This document shows, piece by piece, positions 1-5,170 of a stretch of DNA of 7,585 bases. A program made the translations under genes and the position numbers. Every line of letters begins with the position of its first letter. Position 1 is the first letter of the stretch. The stretch is from Actinomycetes bacterium (GTDB lineage: Bacteria; Actinomycetota; Acidimicrobiia; Acidimicrobiales; RAAP-2). Below the pieces are notes generated by a model. The model did not search any database. It saw nothing but the letters and a program-made list of their open reading frames with translations, and was not told the DNA's origin. The stretch is from NCBI GenBank assembly GCA_021787255.1, contig JAJYMD010000313.1:1-7585 (forward strand). The letters are read 5' to 3'.

Positions 1-667
1 TCTCGGGGTCCCGGCCGGCACGCTCGGCGCCCTCGGCGAGGTTGCGCCTCGAACGCCTGACGAACTCCGGCGTCGTGATGCTCGGCGTCAGGAGCCCCGA
101 GGCGATCTCGCCCGCCATCTGCTGGAGCCGTGGACCGGTGCCGGCGACGTAGATGGGCACCTCGTCGCGAGGGGTCTCGGCGTCGGGCCTGAGCGCGGGC
201 ACCACCGCGTCGAAGACGCGTCCGTGGTAGTCGAGCTCCTCGCCGGAGAGCACTGCACGGACGATCTCGATGCTCTCACGGATGGTGTCGGTGGGCAGCG
301 CAGGCCCGCGGGTGCCGATACCCGCTTCGCGCATGAAGATCTTGGAGGCGCCGAAACCGATCTTCAGCCTGCCGGGCCCGAGCGCCTCCTGGCTGACGCG
401 GGCCTCCATCGCCACCTGGATCGGGTGACGGGTGTACGGGGAGATGATCCCCCACCCGACCTGGAGCCGCGAGGTGACACGGCCGATGAGCGCCGAGAGC
501 GCCGTCGACGAACGCGCCTCCATCGAGTGGAGCCGCCACCAAGGGTACGCCTCGGCGAGCCAGATGGTGTCGAAACCGCCCTTGTCGAGCCGCTCGGCGT
601 GCGACAAGATGTCCCCGAGCGGCTCCATGGTGAGCTGCATCATCCCGATGCGCAGGTCGCGGACCAC
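1..667 (-). CDS. Luciferase-like (LLM class) flavin/F420-dependent oxidoreductase, 3' part outside window
   Basis: The first 222 residues of a TIM-barrel oxidoreductase of the bacterial luciferase family are visible; the C-terminus lies beyond the left edge. The N-terminus has the family's opening strand (RIGMMQLT, about residues 6-13), then GGFDTIWLAE (30-39), a QVGWGIISPYTRHP stretch (69-82) resembling the coenzyme-binding loop of F420-dependent methylenetetrahydromethanopterin reductase relatives, LKIGFGAS (101-108), and VPIYVAGTGPR further on. Such enzymes use FMN or F420 to oxidise or reduce small organic substrates in the cytoplasm; the cofactor preference here is inferred. The GTG at 667-665 is the only start between the in-frame stop at 757-755 and the domain, and GAGGAG lies 7 bases before it. 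The gene is transcribed away from the operon on the right, and the two may share control. The exact substrate cannot be told. Confidence 0.88.
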   Translation of the reverse strand, partial: MVRDLRIGMMQLTMEPLGDILSHAERLDKGGFDTIWLAEAYPWWRLHSMEARSSTALSALIGRVTSRLQVGWGIISPYTRHPIQVAMEARVSQEALGPGRLKIGFGASKIFMREAGIGTRGPALPTDTIRESIEIVRAVLSGEELDYHGRVFDAVVPALRPDAETPRDEVPIYVAGTGPRLQQMAGEIASGLLTPSITTPEFVRRSRRNLAEGAERAGRDPE

Positions 668-674
668 CTCTCGT

Positions 675-680
675 CTCCTC
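675..680 (-). promoter_or_regulatory. Shine-Dalgarno GAGGAG of the LLM oxidoreductase
   Basis: Read on the minus strand, GAGGAG is followed by 7 bases and then GTG at 667-665. It fixes the start of the oxidoreductase, as no other start codon lies between it and the upstream in-frame stop at 757-755. Confidence 0.7.
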
Positions 681-748
681 TGCCGTCCCTCTCGCCGCTG
701 CGACCGCCGGTCGCCACGTCCGTCCTGTCTTCCTCTGGCTGCGAGGAT

Positions 749-777
749 ATTTGATCAGACTTTTCGCACCGTCGCAA
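749..777 (-). promoter_or_regulatory. Candidate promoter for the LLM oxidoreductase
   Basis: On the minus strand TTGCGA (777-772) is separated by 17 bases from TCAAAT (754-749). Each hexamer matches the sigma-70-type consensus at four of six positions. Transcription would begin near 742, leaving a leader of about 75 bases before the GTG at 667. The -10 overlaps the motif AGTCTGATCAAAT (761-749), whose core recurs at the opposing promoter. The call rests on pattern matching only. Confidence 0.35.
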
Positions 778-804
778 GCCCGCCGCACCGGCGGCGCGCG
801 GATC

Positions 805-820
805 CGTCGAGGTCTCGACG
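805..820. promoter_or_regulatory. 16-bp inverted repeat, candidate operator
   Basis: CGTCGAG GT CTCGACG is a perfect 7-2-7 inverted repeat midway between the two divergent promoter candidates. Size and symmetry fit a site for a dimeric regulator such as a TetR- or GntR-type protein, but no regulator gene is in the window. In GC-rich DNA such a palindrome can arise by chance. Confidence 0.3.
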
Positions 821-895
821 ACGCCTGGGACCACGCCCGGCCAGCGGCGCCGGGGACCGGAACTGCCCAGGCACCTCCCTCACGGCGTCGGCCCG

Positions 896-925
896 TTGAC
901 AGTTGATCAAAAGAAGAGCTAACTT
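896..925 (+). promoter_or_regulatory. Candidate promoter of the six-gene operon
   Basis: A perfect -35 hexamer TTGACA (896-901) is followed by an 18-base spacer and TAACTT (920-925), which fits the TANNNT form common for actinobacterial housekeeping promoters. The island is visibly more AT-rich than its surroundings. Transcription would start near 932, about 53 bases before the leader ORF and about 150 before the preferred hydrolase start. It is the best promoter seen in the window. Confidence 0.55.
901..912 (+). promoter_or_regulatory. AGTTGATCAAAA element in the operon promoter
   Basis: The 8-bp palindrome TTGATCAA (903-910) lies directly after the -35 box. A close relative, AGTCTGATCAAAT, is found on the opposite strand at 761-749, over the -10 of the divergent promoter. 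The two copies share AGT and TGATCAAA in inverted orientation, which suggests that one protein could bind at both promoters. Both are short, so chance remains possible. Confidence 0.3.
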
Positions 926-929
926 CTTT
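910..929. promoter_or_regulatory. AAAGAAG-N6-CTTCTTT inverted repeat over the -10, candidate operator
   Basis: Perfect 7-base arms (910-916 and 923-929) flank AGCTAA, and an outer C/G pair (908/931) continues the symmetry after one mismatch. The repeat covers the -10 hexamer (920-925) and nearly reaches the likely transcription start, a position where a bound repressor would block initiation. The A-rich arms stand out from the GC-rich surroundings. As RNA it would form only a weak stem, so a DNA operator is the likelier role. Confidence 0.4.
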
Positions 930-984
930 GGAGTCACGAGATCGCTCCAGCCCAACCACCGATAGACCCCACAGAGAGGCCCCT

Positions 985-1095
985 ATGCCCCGTATGCCCC
1001 GTGCAGGGTTGCGTCGGCGCAGACCACCCTCAGAACAGCCTCCGGGGCGAGCCCGGTCCGTGCGCGACGGAAGGCGAGGCGACATTGGCTGCTAG
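985..1095 (+). CDS. Possible 36-codon leader ORF overlapping the hydrolase start
   Basis: An ATG at 985 lies 5 bases after AGAGAGG (973-979), the best ribosome-binding site upstream of the hydrolase. It opens an ORF ending with TAG at 1093-1095. The predicted peptide begins MPRMPRAGLRRRR and is Arg/Pro-rich, resembling no family I know. Its stop overlaps the TTG at 1085 preferred as the hydrolase start, so ribosomes finishing it could re-initiate there. Third-position GC is lower than in the overlapping hydrolase frame, which argues against a conserved protein. A regulatory leader, or the remnant of an original start now out of frame, are both possible. Confidence 0.22.
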   Translation: MPRMPRAGLRRRRPPSEQPPGRARSVRDGRRGDIGC

Positions 1096-2008
1096 CGATC
1101 GCCCGCCCGGGAGCTCGGGAGCGCGCCCAGCCGTCGACACGGCCCTCGTCACCGAGGTGGCGGAGGGCGTCCACGTCGTGCCCGACCGAAGAGTCAACCT
1201 CGTCCCGAACGTCGGGATCGTCGTCGGGGAGAGCTCCGCCCTGGTCATCGACACCGGGATGGGCCCCCGCAACGCCCAACAGGTGCTCGAGCTCGCCCAG
1301 AAGCTCGCGCCGAGGCGCAAGCTCTTCCTCACCATCTCCCACTTTCATCCCGAGCACGGTTTCGGAGCCCAGCAGTTCGTCGAAGACGGGGTGATCCTCT
1401 ACAACGTGGACCAGCTGCACGAGCTGCACCGCAAGGGAGCGTCCTACATCGAGCTCTTCCGAGGGTTCGGCCCGACAGTCGAAGAAGAGCTCGAGGGCGT
1501 CCAGCTCGTCGACCCGCACGTCACGTACGACAAGAGCGCCACGATCGACCTCGGAGGCCACAAGGTCCGGCTCGAGCACGTGGGTCCCGCGCACACCGCC
1601 GGAGATCAAATCGTGGTCGTGGACGATGAGACGCTCTTCTGCGGAGACCTCGTCGAAGCACGCTTCTACGCGATCTATCCGTACTTCCCGCCCGAGGACG
1701 TCGACGTCGACGGCCATCGGTGGATCGAGACGCTCGAGCGTTTGGACGCGCTGCAGCCCTCCGTCGTCGTTCCCGGCCACGGGGAGGTGGGCTCCGTCGA
1801 GCAGATCCGTGCCGCACGGGAGTACATGGTCTGGCTCCGCGACATCACTCGCGAAGCCACGGCGACACGTCACGACCTCGACGCAGTGCTGGATGCCGTC
1901 CGTCCTGAGGCTCTCGCCCGGTACAGCGGATGGGACAACCCCGAATGGATCGACTACGGGGTTCGCTGGTTCTTCGATCACCCCGCGCCGAGCGCGGCCG
2001 AACCGTGA
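1085..2008 (+). CDS. MBL-fold metallo-hydrolase
   Basis: This is a cytoplasmic metal-dependent hydrolase of the metallo-beta-lactamase superfamily, whose members open lactones, thioesters and other esters. The substrate here is unknown. Numbering from GTG 1001 (335 aa), the metal-site motifs are S-H114-F-H116-P-E118-H119-G, H198-T-A-G-D, C-G-D216-L and P-G-H260-G-E-V-G. The usual Asp of HxHxDH is Glu118. The fold begins near residue 48 (ALVTEVAEGVHVV). The frame stays open up to a GTG at 1001, but that codon has no ribosome-binding site. I prefer TTG 1085 (307 aa), preceded by GGAAGG at 10 bases and GAGG at 5 bases, because it begins closer to the domain. GC-rich third positions in 1001-1084 leave the longer form possible. 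It is the first gene of the operon, and its TGA overlaps the next GTG. Confidence 0.85.
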   Translation: MAASDRPPGSSGARPAVDTALVTEVAEGVHVVPDRRVNLVPNVGIVVGESSALVIDTGMGPRNAQQVLELAQKLAPRRKLFLTISHFHPEHGFGAQQFVEDGVILYNVDQLHELHRKGASYIELFRGFGPTVEEELEGVQLVDPHVTYDKSATIDLGGHKVRLEHVGPAHTAGDQIVVVDDETLFCGDLVEARFYAIYPYFPPEDVDVDGHRWIETLERLDALQPSVVVPGHGEVGSVEQIRAAREYMVWLRDITREATATRHDLDAVLDAVRPEALARYSGWDNPEWIDYGVRWFFDHPAPSAAEP

Positions 2009-2430
2009 CAGCCGAGCTCGACTCAGGGGCGCTCGATTCACGCCTGCGGCGCGGTCGTGAGGCATATGGCCGGCAGTTCGGGGTGGCGGCTACCGAGGCC
2101 GAAGCGTCTCTGCAGCAGCTCATCGGCGTGCGGATGGCCCGCGAAGCGGTCCTCGCCGCAGGCGGAGTCTGGGGAAGCGGGCCGCTCAGCACACGCGACC
2201 GGAGCCTCGCGGTCGTGAGCGCGCTCACCACGCTCGGTGGCGTGGATCCTCGGCTCCGTTCTCACCTGCGTTTCGCGATGCACAACGGGGTCAGCCGGTC
2301 CGAGCTCGAAGAGCTGTTCGTGCTTCTCGCGCTGTACGTCGGCTACGCAAGAGCCTCCGTCGCGATGGAAGCGCTTCGAGCGGTCGTCGGACCCGCGCCG
2401 GACGAGGCGTCGGTCGCTCGGGGAAGATGA
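2005..2430 (+). CDS. Carboxymuconolactone decarboxylase (CMD) family protein
   Basis: A 141-residue, mainly helical protein of the CMD/AhpD-like superfamily. The diagnostic stretch is H87-LRFAMH-N-G followed by VSRSELEELF and LYVGYARA (about 110-117), matching the PcaC pattern of His, Gly, Glu-rich helix and Y-x-G-x-x-x-A. It has no cysteine at all, so the CxxC peroxidase chemistry of AhpD is excluded. A decarboxylase, isomerase or hydratase-like role on a lactone or keto acid, as in the protocatechuate pathway, is possible but not shown. The start GTG (2005-2007) overlaps the hydrolase stop as GTGA and lacks its own ribosome-binding site, which points to translational coupling. An upstream in-frame ATG at 1930 lies inside the hydrolase and is less likely. 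The close pairing suggests that the two enzymes act in sequence on related intermediates. Confidence 0.82.
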   Translation: MTAELDSGALDSRLRRGREAYGRQFGVAATEAEASLQQLIGVRMAREAVLAAGGVWGSGPLSTRDRSLAVVSALTTLGGVDPRLRSHLRFAMHNGVSRSELEELFVLLALYVGYARASVAMEALRAVVGPAPDEASVARGR

Positions 2431-3989
2431 GCTTCACATCCTCCACACGCGTGCAGCCGGAGCCGACCGAGAGCGACCTTCGCCGCCCGTTTCTTTCCGT
2501 CGTGAACGTGCACAAGAAATTCGGTGGCGTCGCGGCGCTGCGAGGCGCGCACCTCTCCGTCCAACAAGGCGAGGTCCACAGTCTCGTCGGGGCGAACGGC
2601 TCCGGGAAGTCCACGCTCCTCAACGTCCTGTCCGGTCAAGTCCTCCCCGACGCAGGCTCGGTCTACCTGGACGGGCAGAGGGTACAACTCGGCAATCCGG
2701 TGCGGGCGCTGGCACTGGGGATCTCGACCGTGACGCAAGAGACCACGCTCGTCCCGGAGCTGTCGGTCGCCGAGAACGTGCTGCTCGGGCCGCGCAAGAA
2801 ACGGCGCTGGTACGGCATCGACTGGCGTGCGACGAACGCGGAGGTCGCCCGCATCCTCGAGCAGCTCGACGTCGACTTCGAGCCTCGGGACACCGTCTCG
2901 CGACTCCGCCCCGACCAGCAGCAGATGGTCGAGATCGCGAGGGCAGTGTCCGTCGAGGCAAAAGCGCTGCTGCTGGACGAACCGACGAGCGCGCTCGCCG
3001 AGCGCGAAGTGGAGGCGCTCTTCCGGCTCGTCCGACGGCTCCGTGATCGAAAAATGGCCATCGTCTTCGTCTCGCACCGCATGAGCGAGCTGTTCCAGCT
3101 CGTCGATCGGATCACGATCCTACGCGATGGCCAGACCGTCGACTCCGGCCCGATCGGGAATTACGACGTGGAGCGGATCGTCCAGAAGATGGTCGGGTCC
3201 GCCGGTCGTTCGCGCCGCACTGCGCTCGCGCAAAGCCACGGAGCCGAACCGGTCCTCTCCGTACGGGAGCTGCAGGTCGACACGCGGGTCCGCGGGGTCA
3301 GCTTCGATCTCTGCGCAGGCGAGGCGCTCGGGCTCGCGGGGCTGGGAGGCTCAGGTCGCGCCACGCTCTTGGACGCGATCTTCGGCTCCGTCTCCCGCTC
3401 GTCGGGAAGCGTCCACGCCTCTTCGGTCCCGCTCCGGCCGGGCAACATCGCGCATGCCATCGCGAACGGGCTCGCGTACATTCCCGGGGATCGCAAGCTG
3501 CTCGGCCTGGTCCCGCACATGACCGTTGCCGAGAACCTCTCGATGGCGCTCACGAGCAAGGTGAACAGGCTGCGTCCGGTCCAGCCTGTCAGGGAACGGG
3601 CGCTCGTGCGCTCCGCGATCAGGGAATTCGGGCTCGTTGCGAAAGACCACCGGCAACCGTGCTCCATGCTGAGTGGTGGCAACCAGCAGAAGGTGCTCAT
3701 CACGAAATGGCTCTTCACGCAGCCAAGGGTCCTCTTGATGGACGAACCGACGCGCGGGGTCGATGTCCATGCCAAACGTGATATCTACGATATCCTGCTC
3801 GAGCAGAAGTCCAAGGGCCTTGCGATGGTCATCAGCTCCTCGGAGACCGAGGAGCTGCTCTTGCTCTGCGACCGGGTGATCGTCATGTTCCGAGGCGAGG
3901 TGGTCGCTGACGTCCCGCGTCACGGCGCCGATGAGGCGGTGATCACCCGCTTCGCGATGGGAGGCGGCGGAGACCGATGCAGCGCGTGA
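2427..3989 (+). CDS. CUT2-family ABC transporter ATP-binding protein, tandem NBDs (RbsA/MglA type)
   Basis: A 520-residue protein with two fused nucleotide-binding domains that powers import with the permease and binding protein downstream. Domain 1 has Walker A GANGSGKST (55-63), Q-loop Gln104, Walker B ALLLDEP (180-186) and switch His217. Its signature reads LRPDQQQMVEIARA (160-173) in place of LSxGQ. Domain 2 has a degenerate Walker A GLGGSGRAT (305-313, Arg for Lys), intact signature LSGGNQQKV (415-423) and Walker B VLLMDEP (435-441), followed by SSSETEE where a His would be expected. The Arg in Walker A and the missing His in domain 2 are usual in RbsA/MglA proteins; the altered signature in domain 1 is less so. 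Length and order fit the family. The start overlaps the CMD stop as ATGA, so the genes are probably coupled. The family carries mainly pentoses, galactosides, inositol or AI-2, but the substrate here is open. Confidence 0.93.
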   Translation: MSFTSSTRVQPEPTESDLRRPFLSVVNVHKKFGGVAALRGAHLSVQQGEVHSLVGANGSGKSTLLNVLSGQVLPDAGSVYLDGQRVQLGNPVRALALGISTVTQETTLVPELSVAENVLLGPRKKRRWYGIDWRATNAEVARILEQLDVDFEPRDTVSRLRPDQQQMVEIARAVSVEAKALLLDEPTSALAEREVEALFRLVRRLRDRKMAIVFVSHRMSELFQLVDRITILRDGQTVDSGPIGNYDVERIVQKMVGSAGRSRRTALAQSHGAEPVLSVRELQVDTRVRGVSFDLCAGEALGLAGLGGSGRATLLDAIFGSVSRSSGSVHASSVPLRPGNIAHAIANGLAYIPGDRKLLGLVPHMTVAENLSMALTSKVNRLRPVQPVRERALVRSAIREFGLVAKDHRQPCSMLSGGNQQKVLITKWLFTQPRVLLMDEPTRGVDVHAKRDIYDILLEQKSKGLAMVISSSETEELLLLCDRVIVMFRGEVVADVPRHGADEAVITRFAMGGGGDRCSA

Positions 3990-5104
3990 CGGTCCCCGCC
4001 GAGGTCGAGACCCCAGCTCGCCGCGCCTCGAGCCATCCGGCGGCGCTGCGCCAGTGGATGACGGACAACCAGTACGTCGCGGTGCTCGCGCTGCTCGTCG
4101 TCATGTTCATCGTCTTCTCGATCACCCAGCCTCGCTTCTTCACGGCGGCGAACATCCGGGTCCTGCTGACCAACGTCTCCATCCTCTGGATGGTCTCGCT
4201 CGGTCTCACGGTCGTGATGCTGACCGGGGGGTACGACCTGTCCCTGGCCGCCATGGTCGGACTATCGGGGTTCTTCTTCGTCGGCTTCTTCTCGACCTTC
4301 GGCGTCCCGGCCATCCCGGCGATCGTCCTGACCGTCCTTGCGGGAGCGCTCATCGGCGGCGCGATCAACGGCGTGCTCGTCGGTCGGCTCGGCGTGCCGT
4401 TCCTCGTGGTCACGATCGGAAGCCTCTCGATCTTCGAGGGCACGACCTATCTCGTCTCGGGCACGCAGACGATCTCGGTCACATCGGGTGTGCTCAACGC
4501 GATCGGCTTCGACTCGGCTGGCGGCGTCCCGATCACCGTGTGGATCATGGCAGGGACGCTCGTCGTTGCGTACTTCGTGCTCCACTGGACCTACTTCGGC
4601 AGAGACGTCTACGCAGTAGGAGGCAATGCCGCGGCCGCGCGGCTGTCCGGCGTGCACGTGACCCGGACGCTCGTGCTCGCGTACGCGATCTCCGGAGGCA
4701 TGGCCGCACTTGGCGGTGTTCTCGAGGTCTCGCGCATCAGCGCCGCGAGCCCCACGATCGGCACCACAATCATCTTCAGCGCCACTGCCGCCGTTCTCAT
4801 CGGCGGCACCGTGCTCGGAGGCGGGATCGGTGGGGTGGTCGGGACGGTGGTGGGCGTGCTCTTTCTCGGAGTGCTCCAGAACGGGCTCGCACTGTCGGGT
4901 CTCGCGAGCTCCTGGCAGGAGGTCGTGTCGGGAGCCATCGTGGTCCTCGCGGTGCTGTTCCACCAGCTCCAGCACAAGGGCAAGCCGCTCGTCCACCGAA
5001 GACGACCCGGCACGCTGGATACGATGTTCCCGGTTCAGGCGGTCCGAGGCAGTACCGAAAACGAGGCGGCCGAGCGCGTCGACGCACGCTCGTCCAACGC
5101 ATAG
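3977..5104 (+). CDS. CUT2-family ABC transporter permease (RbsC type)
   Basis: A 375-residue integral membrane protein forming the import channel, presumably as a homodimer. After a hydrophilic N-terminus of about 33 residues, hydrophobic segments fill residues 34-330, in line with the 8-10 helices of the family. Hallmarks are LTGGYDLSLAAMVGLSG (82-98), corresponding to GGxDLSvG, then VYAVGGNAAAARLSGV (211-226) for the cytoplasmic loop meeting the ATPase, and AAVLIGGTVLGGGIGG (271-286). It ends with about 45 hydrophilic residues, basic at first and then acidic, longer than is typical for RbsC. The ATG overlaps the ATPase end by 13 bases. GGAG lies 4 bases ahead and GGGAGG 12 bases ahead, both inside the ATPase gene, so the two subunits are probably made together. 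Confidence 0.93.
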   Translation: MQRVTVPAEVETPARRASSHPAALRQWMTDNQYVAVLALLVVMFIVFSITQPRFFTAANIRVLLTNVSILWMVSLGLTVVMLTGGYDLSLAAMVGLSGFFFVGFFSTFGVPAIPAIVLTVLAGALIGGAINGVLVGRLGVPFLVVTIGSLSIFEGTTYLVSGTQTISVTSGVLNAIGFDSAGGVPITVWIMAGTLVVAYFVLHWTYFGRDVYAVGGNAAAARLSGVHVTRTLVLAYAISGGMAALGGVLEVSRISAASPTIGTTIIFSATAAVLIGGTVLGGGIGGVVGTVVGVLFLGVLQNGLALSGLASSWQEVVSGAIVVLAVLFHQLQHKGKPLVHRRRPGTLDTMFPVQAVRGSTENEAAERVDARSSNA

Positions 5105-5154
5105 CGATCGAGGCGTCGTTCGAGCTCAGAGCGTCTCGTCACATCAGAGAAAAT

Positions 5155-5160
5155 GGGAGG
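5155..5160 (+). promoter_or_regulatory. Shine-Dalgarno GGGAGG deciding the binding-protein start
   Basis: GGGAGG ends 10 bases before ATG 5171 and overlaps the in-frame ATG at 5153. If 5153 were the start, this strong site would be wasted inside the gene and only AGAGA would precede it, so 5171 is favoured. The gap 5105-5170 holds no convincing promoter or terminator. Confidence 0.5.
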
Positions 5161-5170
5161 GCACATCGTC

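Larger units (their letters stand above)
668..984. other. Divergent intergenic regulatory region
   Basis: This stretch separates the minus-strand oxidoreductase from the plus-strand operon. Most of it is GC-rich with no convincing gene. It has two relatively AT-rich islands, about 745-765 and 896-930, each holding a promoter candidate pointing to the nearer gene. Between them are a short GC hairpin (780-794) and a 7-2-7 palindrome (805-820). No RNA gene or attachment site was recognised. The open frames crossing it run on from neighbouring genes or show Arg/Pro-rich composition typical of high-GC noise. Confidence 0.6.

Noticed and set aside
224..754. 176-codon plus-strand frame opposite the LLM oxidoreductase
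   Set aside because: The minus strand here encodes a well-recognised luciferase-like protein with its own ribosome-binding site; the plus-strand frame shows no domain.
780..794. CCGCCG-CAC-CGGCGG hairpin
   Set aside because: A 6-bp GC stem with no T-run on either side, easily formed by chance in such sequence; not a convincing terminator or operator.
276..1085. 269-codon minus-strand frame through the divergent intergenic region
   Set aside because: It overlaps the LLM oxidoreductase in the wrong frame and has low-complexity Arg/Gly/Ala composition with no domain.
983..2065. 360-codon minus-strand frame opposite the MBL hydrolase
   Set aside because: It is the antisense image of a gene with complete metal-binding motifs and shows no domain of its own.
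2005..2430. AhpD-type peroxidase identity for the CMD protein
   Set aside because: The protein has no cysteine, so the CxxC redox pair is missing.
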